Assembly: GCA_023957315.1 (NCBI GenBank)
Contig: JAMLHE010000003.1
Location: 186,001 to 250,000 of the forward strand
DNA from: Candidatus Kapaibacterium sp.
GTDB lineage: Bacteria > Bacteroidota > Ignavibacteria > Kapaibacteriales > UBA2268
Direction of reading: 5' to 3'
Length of the DNA stretch: 64,000 nt
Shown here: positions 47,214 to 56,505 of the stretch, piece after piece
How positions within the stretch are numbered: the stretch's first letter is position 1
How the letters are laid out: each line of letters begins with the position of its first letter
The notes under the pieces: generated by a model
The model's database searches: none
Seen by the model: the letters and a program-made list of their open reading frames with translations, nothing else
What the model was told of the DNA's origin: nothing
Program-made: the position numbers and the translations under genes

Positions 47214-47240
47214 GGAGATATTTTCTCCCCAAATTTTTCA
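47213..47240 (+). terminator. possible terminator after the CPBP gene
   Basis: GGGAGA-TATTT-TCTCCC followed by CAAATTTTT. The stem is short (6 bp) and the T run interrupted. Confidence 0.45.
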
Positions 47241-47303
47241 TAATCGGAAATAAATACTTATGTTTGTTATCTTGTAAAAGTATATTTGATGTAGAAATCT
47301 TGA

Positions 47304-48152
47304 TTGGATGACAAAGTGGAAAATGAAATAAAATGCCTCGATAAGGGCTTTGTGAGATTGGTGGACGTGATGGGCGATGATTCGTCAATCGTCCAAGCGG
47401 CTCGTGTGTCCTATGGCAAAGGCACTAAGACTGTGCATGAGGACCGCGGTTTGATACGGTATTTGATGCGTCACAAACACACTACCCCATTCGAAATGGT
47501 TGAGTTTAAGTTCCACGTTAAGCTGCCGATTTTCGTTGCTCGGCAATGGATACGACATCGCACAGCTAACGTGAACGAGTATAGCGGAAGATATTCCGAG
47601 ATGAAGGACGAATTTTATTTGCCCTCATCGGAGCAAATCCGCACTCAAAGTGTAATCAATAAGCAAGGTCGTGCAGATGAAACGCTTCCATCAGAGCATA
47701 CAGCTGAAATATTGGATTCTACACAAGCTCACTACGAGGCGTCTTTTGAATTGTATCAATCGCTTCTCGAAAAAGGGCTAACGCGAGAACTGTCCCGCAT
47801 GGTACTTCCAGTGGCGAACTATACGGAATGGTACTGGAAAATTGATTTGCACAATCTTTTCCACTTCCTGAAATTGCGATTGGACACTCATGCTCAGTAC
47901 GAAATCAGAGTCTATGCCGAAGCTATGGCAGAGCTTGTGAAGGCAATTGTACCTCTTGCATGGGAGGCTTACGAACATTATATGCTGAATTCGATAATGC
48001 TCACTCAAGGTGAATTGTCAATTTTAGCAGATATGCTTCCGCCGACCGAACTTGATGTAGAGCAGTGTACAAAGTATGGTCTGAGCAAACGCGAAGCCGG
48101 TGAATTTGTTGATAAATTTAATAAAATCAAGAAATTATCATCAAATGAATAA
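47304..48152 (+). CDS. thyX: flavin-dependent thymidylate synthase
   Basis: This FAD-dependent enzyme methylates dUMP to dTMP, using methylenetetrahydrofolate as carbon source and a flavin hydride. The ThyX signature RHRTANVNEYSGRYS is present, preceded by PIFVARQWI. There is no ATG at the 5' end: a TTG at 47304 gives 282 residues, while GTG at 47316 gives 278 and aligns better with known N-termini (ending in ...CLDKGFVRLVDVMG). A TATATTTG element at 47281-47288 could place the transcript start close to these codons, which favours the GTG. No thyA seen. Confidence 0.92.
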   Translation: MDDKVENEIKCLDKGFVRLVDVMGDDSSIVQAARVSYGKGTKTVHEDRGLIRYLMRHKHTTPFEMVEFKFHVKLPIFVARQWIRHRTANVNEYSGRYSEMKDEFYLPSSEQIRTQSVINKQGRADETLPSEHTAEILDSTQAHYEASFELYQSLLEKGLTRELSRMVLPVANYTEWYWKIDLHNLFHFLKLRLDTHAQYEIRVYAEAMAELVKAIVPLAWEAYEHYMLNSIMLTQGELSILADMLPPTELDVEQCTKYGLSKREAGEFVDKFNKIKKLSSNE

Positions 48153-48209
48153 CTTTTATCGGTCTCAAACGTTAATAAGTGTGTTTAAAATGTAATTGGA
48201 GTATTAATA

Positions 48210-48917
48210 GTGAATAAATTTTTGTTAAGTCTTTTTTTGGTATGTTTTGTTTCAAATTATGCTTGGTCATCTCAAAAAGTGACTGTAGAGCAAGTGATGG
48301 AAGGATTCATGAAAGCGAAGAATTTCGACAAACTTGCTGAATTAAAAGATTTTCATGCTACAATGGAGCAATCGGCAGAAGCTCGTTCTACAAAAATTAA
48401 TTATTATTTTTTGAAAGAGTACAACCATAGATTGAATATCACCGGTCCTGCTCCGATTCATGCAGTATATGATGGCGAAAAATCATGGGTGAAACCGGCA
48501 GCTATGCCGACAATCCCGGGCGACCCGGAAATAGAGAGTCAATTAATATTGATGTATGAAATTATTTTCACACCTATTTACGGAAAATTGGAAACATTGA
48601 AGTTTGAATTATCCGAGTTGAGCAGCTTTGGTGGCGAGACTTTTTATCATATTTCGATGGTAGATAATGACGGAATCTTCACAGAATTGTACATAGATAC
48701 TGTGAATTATGATTTGCGAAAAGTTGTCAAATTGATACGATATCAAGAAAATGATGTACCATTTGAAATGTATTTGGATGATTATCAAGTTGTAAACGAC
48801 ATCCGAATTCCTTACCAAGTTGTCGCATCACGCATCAATGAGCCACTGAATTTTAAGATAATCGAAATCAAATTCGACATTGGAATGAACAAATATGATT
48901 TTAGACGACCACAATAA
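48210..48917 (+). CDS. exported LolA-like (outer membrane lipoprotein-sorting) protein 1
   Basis: This 235-residue protein begins at GTG with a GGAG ribosome-binding site and has a signal peptide (residues 1-20, ...NYAWSSQ). The mature protein has the antiparallel strand pattern of LolA/LolB-type half-barrels seen in outer membrane lipoprotein-sorting protein families (WVKPAAMP ... TELYIDTVNYDLRKVV ... VVNDIRIPYQV). It resembles its neighbour at 48945, so the two are probably paralogues. True LolA function is not established. Confidence 0.6.
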   Translation: MNKFLLSLFLVCFVSNYAWSSQKVTVEQVMEGFMKAKNFDKLAELKDFHATMEQSAEARSTKINYYFLKEYNHRLNITGPAPIHAVYDGEKSWVKPAAMPTIPGDPEIESQLILMYEIIFTPIYGKLETLKFELSELSSFGGETFYHISMVDNDGIFTELYIDTVNYDLRKVVKLIRYQENDVPFEMYLDDYQVVNDIRIPYQVVASRINEPLNFKIIEIKFDIGMNKYDFRRPQ

Positions 48918-48944
48918 TTTTAATTTAATTTAGGAGTTTTTATT

Positions 48945-49670
48945 ATGCGCACATTAGCAACAACGATTTTACTTATATTAACATTTTCATTTGTATCAGT
49001 TCAAGCTGATGAAGTGGCTAACATACTTGAAAAATGTTATAAAGCAACCGGTGGAAAAGACAAAATCAATTCCATCGAATCTCTTAAAATAAAAGGTAAA
49101 ATGGATATACCTTCACAAGGTTTGAGTGTTGACCTTTATTATGTCTCTAAAAAGCCCAAAATGTACATGGAAAATGAAGTTATGGGCATGAAAATGTCCT
49201 TCGGATATGACGGAAATGAAGTATGGGCTATCAATCCTATGTCAGGAACGGAACCCAAAGTCCTAACCGGTCCCGAAGCAGACATGACTAAGTCACAGTT
49301 AGAAGGATTTTTGAATTTGGCTGCATTGCCATTCGAAAATTATGTAGAGCAGGGAATCAAAGCTGAATATAAGGGTATTCAAGATATTGATAGCACCAAA
49401 TCATGCCATGTAATCTCGTTTATCGAAACTGACGGGAGTTCGGCGGATGTATTCTTTGATTCTGTAACATTTCTAATGTACAAAACTCAACAGGATGTCA
49501 GCGGACAAAAAATCGAAACTTTTGTCATTGACAGGTTGAAAAACAAGGGCATTATTTATCCGAAAACAATCGAAATAAAGTCCGATGGTGTTGTTTCTCA
49601 GAAGTTAACGTTCTCGGAAATTGACACAAATTTTGAATTAGATGACAAAATATTCAGTATGCCAAAATAA
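48945..49670 (+). CDS. exported LolA-like protein 2
   Basis: This 241-residue protein has a signal peptide (about residues 1-21, ...VSVQAD). It carries the ANILEKCYKATGGKDKINSI opening typical of this 'outer membrane lipoprotein-sorting'-type domain, then MGMKMSFGYDGNEVWAINPM. It lies 27 nt after its paralogue, with an AGGAG ribosome-binding site. A strong terminator follows. Confidence 0.65.
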   Translation: MRTLATTILLILTFSFVSVQADEVANILEKCYKATGGKDKINSIESLKIKGKMDIPSQGLSVDLYYVSKKPKMYMENEVMGMKMSFGYDGNEVWAINPMSGTEPKVLTGPEADMTKSQLEGFLNLAALPFENYVEQGIKAEYKGIQDIDSTKSCHVISFIETDGSSADVFFDSVTFLMYKTQQDVSGQKIETFVIDRLKNKGIIYPKTIEIKSDGVVSQKLTFSEIDTNFELDDKIFSMPK

Positions 49671-49691
49671 TCAGTCCATTTAATAGTCTCT

Positions 49692-49728
49692 AAGACGAAT
49701 TTACTTATTAGTAAATTCGTCTTTTTTT
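49692..49728 (+). terminator. terminator of the LolA-like gene pair
   Basis: Perfect 14-bp stem AAGACGAATTTACT with loop TATT, then seven T residues. Confidence 0.93.
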
Positions 49729-49785
49729 GTTCTTATGATATTAAAAATTTGTAAAATAAAAATAAAATATTGAGGAGAAATCCAA

Positions 49786-51492
49786 ATGCGTGTAGAAGTG
49801 GTAATGCCAAAAATGGGCGAGTCTTTGCAAGAAGGTACGATTACAAAATGGATGAAAAAAGTTGGCGAAAAAGTCGAACGAGACGAGATGATACTCGAAA
49901 TCTCGACTGATAAAGTTGACACTGAAGTCCCATCGCCTAACGAAGGTGTTTTAGCCGAAATCCTTGTTGCAGAAGGCGAAACTGTAGAAGTTGGAACTGC
50001 AATTGCAATTATCGAAACAGATGCTTCTGCATCTACTGAAGCTAAATCCGAAACTCCAAAAGAAGAATTAAAAGAAGAACCCAAAGAAGAACCTAAAGAA
50101 GAACCCAAAGAAGAATCCAAAGCTACTCAAGAGCCCCAAAAAGCAAAAGAAGAAGCACCGACTATCGCAAAAGGTGGAAAAATTACTGAAGTAGTAATGC
50201 CGAAAATGGGCGAATCACTTCAAGAAGGCACTGTCACCAAATGGCTTGTCAAAGTTGGTGATGCAGTCGAACGCGACCAAATGATTCTCGAAATTTCTAC
50301 CGATAAGGTTGATACAGAAGTTCCTTCACCCGTTGAGGGCGTTTTAGCCGAAATTATGGTACAAGAGGGCGAAACGGTCGAAGTTGGTGTGCCTATCGCA
50401 AAAATTTCAAGTGGTGGCACAGTTGAAGCGAAATCAGAACCTACTCCTGCTGCTGATGAGCCGAAAGAAGCCAAAGCTGAACCAAAGAAAGAATCAGCCG
50501 CAGAAGAAAAATCTGCACCTAAAGCAAGTGTCACTATACCTGCCGAAGGCGGCACGAAAGAGATTCCTCCACGCGATGGCGAAAATTTCTATTCACCATT
50601 GGTTAGAAAAATCGCTGAAGATAACGAAGTTACACTCGAAGAACTCAGACAAATCAAGGGTTCCGGCTTAGAAGGCAGAATCAACAAAAATGACATTTTG
50701 GATTATATCGAAAATCGTAGCTCGGCACCTGCACCTAAAGCAGCACCTTCCGCACCCGCAGCAAGTGCACCGAAGGCAGCTTCGACTGTTCCTGCTGCAC
50801 CAAAAGCTCCGCAGATTTCCTTGCCTACAGGCGATGATGTCGAAGTAATCCCGATGGATAGAATTCGCCAATTGATTTCCGACCACATGGTTTATTCCAA
50901 GCATACTTCAGCACACGTTACAAGCGTTGCAGAGGTTGACGTTACAGGTATTGTGAACTTCAGAAATAAAATGAAGGCTGAATTTGAAAAGCGAGAAGGT
51001 TTCAAGCTCACTTACACACCTTTCTTTGCTCAAGCTGTAATTGATGCCGTTCGCCAATTCCCAATGGTAAATATCAGTGTGGACGGAAAAAATATTCTTC
51101 GCCATAAGAGAATTAATCTTGGAATTGCAACTGCACTTCCCGATGGCAACTTGATTGTGCCCGTAATTAAGGGTTCCGATATGCTCAATATCACCGGAGT
51201 AGCACGCTCAATCTATGATTTGGCGAACAGAGCACGTAATAAAAAGCTTAGTCCCGACGAAATTCAAGGCGGCACAGTCACTTTGACTAATGTCGGCACT
51301 TTTGGCACTTTATTCGGTACTCCGATAATAAACCAACCTCAAGTGGCAATATTTGGCGTCGGTGCTATTAAGAAAAGACCAATGGTAAAAGAAATCGAAG
51401 GAAATGATTTGATTTTGATTCGCCAAATGATGTATGCGTCTATAACATATGACCACAGAGTGGTTGACGGTATGTTAGCAGGTCAAACATGA
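49786..51492 (+). CDS. 2-oxoacid dehydrogenase E2 (lipoyl acyltransferase), with premature TGA
   Basis: This 568-residue E2 component transfers acyl groups from E1 to CoA via swinging lipoyl arms. Domains in order: lipoyl domain 1 (about 1-80, modified Lys43 in STDKVDTE); an acidic KEEP-repeat linker (92-111); lipoyl domain 2 (about 134-212, Lys174); an E1/E3-binding domain (about 270-308); a proline/alanine linker; and the catalytic domain with DHRVVDG near the end. TGA (51490-51492) interrupts the family C-terminus; the same frame continues for 17 codons to TAA at 51544-51546. Strong GAGGAG RBS. E1 is not adjacent. Pairs functionally with lpd and lplA. Confidence 0.9.
   Translation: MRVEVVMPKMGESLQEGTITKWMKKVGEKVERDEMILEISTDKVDTEVPSPNEGVLAEILVAEGETVEVGTAIAIIETDASASTEAKSETPKEELKEEPKEEPKEEPKEESKATQEPQKAKEEAPTIAKGGKITEVVMPKMGESLQEGTVTKWLVKVGDAVERDQMILEISTDKVDTEVPSPVEGVLAEIMVQEGETVEVGVPIAKISSGGTVEAKSEPTPAADEPKEAKAEPKKESAAEEKSAPKASVTIPAEGGTKEIPPRDGENFYSPLVRKIAEDNEVTLEELRQIKGSGLEGRINKNDILDYIENRSSAPAPKAAPSAPAASAPKAASTVPAAPKAPQISLPTGDDVEVIPMDRIRQLISDHMVYSKHTSAHVTSVAEVDVTGIVNFRNKMKAEFEKREGFKLTYTPFFAQAVIDAVRQFPMVNISVDGKNILRHKRINLGIATALPDGNLIVPVIKGSDMLNITGVARSIYDLANRARNKKLSPDEIQGGTVTLTNVGTFGTLFGTPIINQPQVAIFGVGAIKKRPMVKEIEGNDLILIRQMMYASITYDHRVVDGMLAGQT
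50059..50118 (+). repeat. five 12-bp units coding for a KEEP-type linker
   Basis: Five consecutive AAAGAAGAA+codon units encode K-E-E-L/P/P/P/S. This is a flexible inter-lipoyl linker, not a CRISPR repeat. Such repeats change copy number by slippage. Confidence 0.85.
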
Positions 51493-51546
51493 GCTGCAGT
51501 AGTGAAAAATCTTGAAAATATGAACGAAAAAACAATTGTTATTTAA
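51493..51546 (+). other. in-frame continuation of the E2 gene after the TGA
   Basis: Seventeen sense codons (AAVVKNLENMNEKTIVI) in the E2 frame followed by TAA. They look like the expected E2 C-terminal helix, so the ancestral or alternate protein was probably 586 residues with a leucine-type codon (TTA or TTG) at the TGA position. Confidence 0.7.
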
Positions 51547-51570
51547 TTATTTTTTGTTTTAAATTAATTC

Positions 51571-51606
51571 AAAGGAGTTATTATTTTAATAACTCCTTTT
51601 TTATTT
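51571..51606. terminator. bidirectional terminator between E2 and the glucan phosphorylase gene
   Basis: AAGGAGTTATT pairs perfectly with AATAACTCCTT, with flanking A and T runs. The two genes converge here. Confidence 0.92.
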
Positions 51607-53604
51607 TTTATAAATTGAGTTGTATTCTTCAAGCATTCTATGAGATGAAAACTGTTTCAAGACAGTGTTCATGGAATTTCGCATAATTTTATACCATTCA
51701 CCGCTCGTGGTATTTCTCGAATAATAAAGCGGGATAATTGTATTTTCGAGCGTATCATAAATCGAATTTGCAAGTTCTAAATCCGGTAAATCATTTACAT
51801 TTTGGTCACCGATTGCCCAGCCATTTGTGTCATCAAAAGCTTCATCCCACCACCCGTCGAGAATACTGAAATTAATTCCACCATTCAAAGCAGATTTCAT
51901 GCCCGATGTTCCGCTCGCTTCTAATGTACGAATCGGCGTATTCAGCCATATGTCACAAGCACTGACCAAATGCTTCGCAATGCGTATGTCATAATTTTCC
52001 AAAAATATTATTTTATCTTCAAGCGAATAATCTCGGATTTTTCTAATAATATTTTTTATTAAGCGTTTACCATCAACATCAGCAGGATGCGACTTGCCTG
52101 AAATTAATAATTTAACAGGCTTTGATTTATTATTTAAAATTGGAATTAATCGTTCCATATTCTCGAAAACTAATTCTGCTCTTTTGTAAGGAGCGAATCT
52201 TCTTGCAAAGCCGATAAGGAGAGCATCTTCCGAAATATTTGAGCAAATATCAGTAAATTTATCTCGTTTGATATAAGCAGGATGATTTAAGATTAAATAA
52301 TTATTAAAATATTCTATTAAATGCACTTTTGCAGATTTTCTGGCTGAATCTAATTTATTATTTGGAATTTTTTCTAAGACATTTGAATAATCAATATTAT
52401 AATTTTCAAGATAATTATCACCAAGGTATTGTCTATATAATTCATCAAATTCTTTCGAAACCCATGTTCGGAAATGAATTCCATTTGTGATTGAATTAAT
52501 TTTAATTTTTCTGTTATCTAGAATATTAGTCCACATTTTATTAGATGTCACTGTATGCAATTTACTTACAGCATTGACATTATTGCATAAATTGAGAGCT
52601 AAAACTGTCATCGAAAACATTTTTTTACCATTTTGAATCAAACCCAATTTTATGAAATCATTAGCCTTCATTGATTCGGGTAATAATTTTCCCGAGAAAT
52701 ATTTTTGAACTAATTTTGGTTTAAATTCCTCGTTCCCATGGATTATCGGTGTATGAGTCGTAAAAATAGATTCATTTTTAACTTGCTCAAATGCTTGAGT
52801 GATATTTAGACCTTTTTGGGCGATGAGTTGTTTGGCTTTTTCAATAAGTGCAAAAACAGCGTGACCTTCGTTTATGTGTATGCAAGCGGGCTCAATACCG
52901 AGTTCAGCCAATGCCTTCATGCCGCCGATTCCCATTACAATTTCCTGAAGCAATCTCGTTTCCCTATTCCCTGCATACAAATGGTGAGTGATATTTCGCA
53001 AATCACCGTTAAAATCGCAATCTGTATCAAGCAAAATAATGAAAGTATTGCCAAATTTGATTTGATATAGCATAACTTTAAATTCACAATCCGGAAGTTC
53101 AATAGTAATGAATCTGTGGACGCCGCTTTCATCAAGTATCGGAATTAGATTGTGCTTTCCAGGAAGAATTTCGGTATATTCGGCAATTTGCACTCCCGAT
53201 TTCGATAATTTTTGCTTGAAATAGCCGTAGCGATAGTTCAAGGTAATGCCAATCATCGGGATTTTCATATCCGAAGCAGATTTCAAATGGTCGCCGGCAA
53301 GAATTCCCAAGCCACCTGCATATGCAGGAATTGATTGGTTAATTGCTATTTCCGGGCTAAAATATGCGATTACATTTTCGCTGATGTCTGATAATTTATC
53401 ATTTATAATGCTCAGTTCATCGGTTTCATTTTGGAAATTTTTGAATGATTCAGTTTGCTTGAAAGCATCATCACTAACTGATTGTCGCCAAACAAATTCA
53501 GTTGGATTATGGTTTACGCCTTCCCAAAGTTTAGCATCAATCTCTTGGAAAATTGCACCAAATGAATCTAAAGACGATAAATATTGGTCATTAAAAATTT
53601 TCAT
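51601..53604 (-). CDS. alpha-glucan (glycogen/maltodextrin) phosphorylase
   Basis: This 667-residue pyridoxal-phosphate enzyme releases glucose-1-phosphate from glycogen or maltodextrins. It matches the short alpha-glucan phosphorylase subfamily, with YFSPEIAINQSIPAYAGGLGILAGDHLKSASD near the N-terminus. The PLP-lysine region is ASGTSGMKSALNGG followed by DGWWDEAF. I use the ATG at 53604; a TTG at 53610 would add two residues. The stop codon lies inside the shared terminator region. Confidence 0.93.
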   Translation of the reverse strand: MKIFNDQYLSSLDSFGAIFQEIDAKLWEGVNHNPTEFVWRQSVSDDAFKQTESFKNFQNETDELSIINDKLSDISENVIAYFSPEIAINQSIPAYAGGLGILAGDHLKSASDMKIPMIGITLNYRYGYFKQKLSKSGVQIAEYTEILPGKHNLIPILDESGVHRFITIELPDCEFKVMLYQIKFGNTFIILLDTDCDFNGDLRNITHHLYAGNRETRLLQEIVMGIGGMKALAELGIEPACIHINEGHAVFALIEKAKQLIAQKGLNITQAFEQVKNESIFTTHTPIIHGNEEFKPKLVQKYFSGKLLPESMKANDFIKLGLIQNGKKMFSMTVLALNLCNNVNAVSKLHTVTSNKMWTNILDNRKIKINSITNGIHFRTWVSKEFDELYRQYLGDNYLENYNIDYSNVLEKIPNNKLDSARKSAKVHLIEYFNNYLILNHPAYIKRDKFTDICSNISEDALLIGFARRFAPYKRAELVFENMERLIPILNNKSKPVKLLISGKSHPADVDGKRLIKNIIRKIRDYSLEDKIIFLENYDIRIAKHLVSACDIWLNTPIRTLEASGTSGMKSALNGGINFSILDGWWDEAFDDTNGWAIGDQNVNDLPDLELANSIYDTLENTIIPLYYSRNTTSGEWYKIMRNSMNTVLKQFSSHRMLEEYNSIYKK

Positions 53605-53707
53605 ATACAAAGGTTCTTACATAATTTTATTTTTACTATGAACAAAAATAATATTTTTGTTACAGAAATGTCTATAAATTTTATTAATTAATTATTAATT
53701 TAAGTTA

Positions 53708-54343
53708 ATGTATATTGAAACTGCAATATTAGATGGATTGAATGACTTTGAAAAATCCTTAGAAGCGTCCGCAGAAACGATTTTAGCCGGACACCCTATT
53801 GTATTCCCAACTGAGACAGTTTATGGTCTTGGAGCATCAATTTATGATTTGACAGCCATTGACAAAATTTTCGAAATCAAAGGGCGAGAGAAAAGTAATC
53901 CCTTAGCTGCGCACGTTTGCTGCATCGAACAAGTTGAATTGCTTTGCAAAGATATTCCCATTTTATTTTACAAACTTGCCGAAAATTTTTTGCCGGGTCC
54001 ACTTGCGATAATCATGAGACGCTCGGACGCTGTTAATCCCGTTGTATCGTCGGGATTGCCCACATTGTCTATTCGTTATCCTTCAAATGAACTTTGCCTC
54101 GAACTTATAAGATTGGTGGGTTCGCCATTAGCTGCCACATCTGCAAATTTAAGTGGTGAAAAATCAGCTATAAATGCAAAACAGGCATATGCAAGCCTCA
54201 ACGGTAGGACTAAAATTATTTTAGATGGCGGCGATACACAATACGGAATGGAATCAACCATTATCAGCATCGTTGATGAGCCAAAGATACTCAGGGTGGG
54301 AGTAATTAGCCCCGATGAGATTAAGAACGTTTTGGCGTTGTGA
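53708..54343 (+). CDS. tsaC: L-threonylcarbamoyladenylate synthase (Sua5/YciO/YrdC)
   Basis: This 211-residue YrdC-fold protein makes threonylcarbamoyl-AMP for the t6A modification of tRNAs reading ANN codons. Motifs: FPTETVYGLG, KGREKSNPLAAH, FLPGPLAIIM and SIRYPSNE, then ATSANLSGE. It lacks the long C-terminal Sua5 domain. Divergent from the phosphorylase gene and followed by a hairpin terminator. Confidence 0.9.
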   Translation: MYIETAILDGLNDFEKSLEASAETILAGHPIVFPTETVYGLGASIYDLTAIDKIFEIKGREKSNPLAAHVCCIEQVELLCKDIPILFYKLAENFLPGPLAIIMRRSDAVNPVVSSGLPTLSIRYPSNELCLELIRLVGSPLAATSANLSGEKSAINAKQAYASLNGRTKIILDGGDTQYGMESTIISIVDEPKILRVGVISPDEIKNVLAL

Positions 54344-54351
54344 TTTGAATG

Positions 54352-54377
54352 GTAAACATAGCTTGTTTACTTATTTT
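54352..54377 (+). terminator. terminator after tsaC
   Basis: GTAAACA-TAGCT-TGTTTAC stem (7 bp) followed by TTATTTTTC. Confidence 0.55.
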
Positions 54378-54399
54378 TCAAATCTTTATCAAAAAACAA

Positions 54400-54431
54400 T
54401 TGATATTATTCTCCGAATTCCTTTATATTTG
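54400..54431 (+). promoter_or_regulatory. possible promoter of ptsH-ptsI
   Basis: TTG (54400-54402) and TATATTTG (54424-54431) are separated by 21 nt. The -7 element is perfect; the start codon at 54459 follows about 20 nt later. Confidence 0.45.
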
Positions 54432-54458
54432 TAGTTTATTAATTTTTGATTTGTATTG

Positions 54459-54731
54459 ATGATAATAATTGAAAAGGAAGTGACTGTTAGAAATAGAGCC
54501 GGGTTGCATACAAGACCTGCAGCATCATTAGTTAAGTTATCTTCAAGATTTGATTCTGAGATTTTTTTAATTCGAGATGGGTTTATGATTAATGGCAAAA
54601 GCATAATCGGAGTGATGACATTAGCCGCCGAAAACGGATGTGTGTTGACCATAAGAGCTGAAGGCGAGGATGCCGAAGCAGCTGTCAACGAAATTGCGGA
54701 TTTGTTTGAGCGAGGATTTGGAGAAATTTGA
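54459..54731 (+). CDS. ptsH: phosphocarrier protein HPr
   Basis: This 90-residue HPr passes phosphate from enzyme I. The active-site histidine is His16 in AGLHTRPA, and the regulatory serine Ser48 sits in MINGKSIIGVMTLAAENG. The ATG at 54459 is chosen over a TTG 3 nt earlier. It overlaps ptsI by 4 nt. The presence of Ser48 is compatible with control by HPr kinase; no hprK is in this window. Confidence 0.95.
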   Translation: MIIIEKEVTVRNRAGLHTRPAASLVKLSSRFDSEIFLIRDGFMINGKSIIGVMTLAAENGCVLTIRAEGEDAEAAVNEIADLFERGFGEI

Positions 54732-56491
54732 ACTTGTTTGCTGACATAAAAATAGAACTGCCCTTCTTTAAGGAAAAAACTACGGCATTGATTGCCACAG
54801 GTTTCCTTAAGGGTATTCCTTCGTCGCCCGGTGTGGTTATTGCGAAGGCTTTTATTATTCAGCCGGAAATTTTCATCTCGGCTAACGATAAAGTTTCTAG
54901 TGGAACTAGCTCTTTTGAAATTGAGAGATTAGCTCAGGCATTGAAAGATTTGAATTTAGAATTTAAAGCTGTAGTGGAAAGGATACCCGAATCCAACACC
55001 GGCGCTGTTAATATTTTGGAAACAAATCTACTAATAATCAATGACGAATTTTTGCAGAAATCAATCAATGCTTTTATTGATGAAGGTTATACTGCAGAAA
55101 GTGCTGTAATACGCGAATTTGAAAAGCAAAAAGTATATTTGCTCAACTCACGCGATAGAATTTTACGGGAACGTGCTACTGAATTAGACCATGTTAAAAC
55201 GCACATACTTTCAGCACTAAAACAGCGATGCTTACAATATAATATCGCTAAAGATAGAGTCTTGATTGCACAATCACTGACTCCTACTGATTTTGTGAAT
55301 TACAAGGAAGCGGGCGCCTTGGCAGTTGTGACTGAAGCCGGTGGCATCGCTTCGCATGTATCAATTCTCGCCCGTTCATTTGAGACTCCTGCTGTAATCG
55401 GAGTCAAAGATGCCACAGGAATCATCAAAAATAACGATATTGTTATTATTGATGGATTCACCGGACTTGTGATTTACAATCCGAATGATGAATTAATAGC
55501 AAAATATCAAGATAAAATCGAGAAAATCGAAAGGCACCGGATAGCACTCGGAAAATTGGCGAAAGAACCGGCTGTTACTGCTGATGGACGTAAGATTCAT
55601 TTAATGGCAAATGTTGACCGGCTCGACGATATTGATGCTGCTAATTTGGTCGGTGCAGAAGGTATTGGCTTGGTACGCTCCGAGAGCTTGATAATCAATT
55701 ATTCAACAATTCCGGGTGAAGAGCTTCAGAGCAAGTGGTACCGCGAAATTGCAGATAGGATTTACCCAAACCCTGTGACAATTCGTGCATTTGACATTGG
55801 AAGTGATAAATATGCCGAAGGTATGCCTCATGCTGAATCCAATCCTGCACTTGGTTTTAGAGGAATTCGATATTTGCTCTCAAGAACTGAACTTTTTAAA
55901 ACTCAAATCAGGTCTGTATTAAAAGCATCAGTTAATAAAAACGTTAGATTCATGTTGCCTATGGTCAGCGACACTTCCGAATTAGTAAAATCACTTCAAA
56001 TAATTGATGAATGCAAGAAAGAGTTGACCGATGAGCAAATTGATTTTGATGCAAAAATGCCTGTCGGCATCATGGTTGAAACCCCTTCGGCGGCATTGAT
56101 GGCTGATGAATTAGCTGAGTTATCCGATTTTTTCAGTATCGGCACTAATGACTTGACGCAATATACTTTAGCTGTTGATAGGACCAATGAGCTTGTTTCG
56201 GATAGATTTGATTCATTCAATCCCGCAGTGTTGAAATTGATTGCAATGACGGCAGAAGCAGCTGCACGTAAGAAAATTCCTGTAGGAATCTGTGGCGAAC
56301 TTGCCGGGCATTCAGCAGCAACAACTATTTTAATCGGCATGGGAATTACGGAACTGAGCGTCGTTCCGGCAATGGTGTTGGAATTGAAAAATAGAATAAG
56401 AAAAATGAAGTATTCTGCCGTTAAGAAGAACACTTCAAAGTTGTTAAAATTGCCTGACTCGTATCAAATCTTAAAAATCCTCGAACAATAA
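54728..56491 (+). CDS. ptsI: phosphoenolpyruvate-protein phosphotransferase (enzyme I)
   Basis: This 587-residue enzyme I takes phosphate from PEP to HPr. It starts at TTG 54728, overlapping the HPr stop; the canonical KGIPSSPGVVIAKAF begins at residue 28. Active-site histidine His210 is in TEAGGIASHVSILAR. PEP-binding residues occur in RAFDIGSDK and NPALGFRGIRYLL, with the C-terminal PVGICGELAGH. No sugar-specific EII is nearby. Confidence 0.95.
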   Translation: MNLFADIKIELPFFKEKTTALIATGFLKGIPSSPGVVIAKAFIIQPEIFISANDKVSSGTSSFEIERLAQALKDLNLEFKAVVERIPESNTGAVNILETNLLIINDEFLQKSINAFIDEGYTAESAVIREFEKQKVYLLNSRDRILRERATELDHVKTHILSALKQRCLQYNIAKDRVLIAQSLTPTDFVNYKEAGALAVVTEAGGIASHVSILARSFETPAVIGVKDATGIIKNNDIVIIDGFTGLVIYNPNDELIAKYQDKIEKIERHRIALGKLAKEPAVTADGRKIHLMANVDRLDDIDAANLVGAEGIGLVRSESLIINYSTIPGEELQSKWYREIADRIYPNPVTIRAFDIGSDKYAEGMPHAESNPALGFRGIRYLLSRTELFKTQIRSVLKASVNKNVRFMLPMVSDTSELVKSLQIIDECKKELTDEQIDFDAKMPVGIMVETPSAALMADELAELSDFFSIGTNDLTQYTLAVDRTNELVSDRFDSFNPAVLKLIAMTAEAAARKKIPVGICGELAGHSAATTILIGMGITELSVVPAMVLELKNRIRKMKYSAVKKNTSKLLKLPDSYQILKILEQ

Positions 56492-56505
56492 TTATTGAGC
56501 GATAA

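Noticed and set aside
50059..50118. Short tandem repeats that might suggest a CRISPR array
   Set aside because: They are contiguous 12-bp codon repeats for the E2 linker without spacers.
51490..51492. TGA read as a sense codon by an alternative genetic code
   Set aside because: Several other genes end normally with TGA and an RF2 gene is present, so recoding genome-wide is unlikely.
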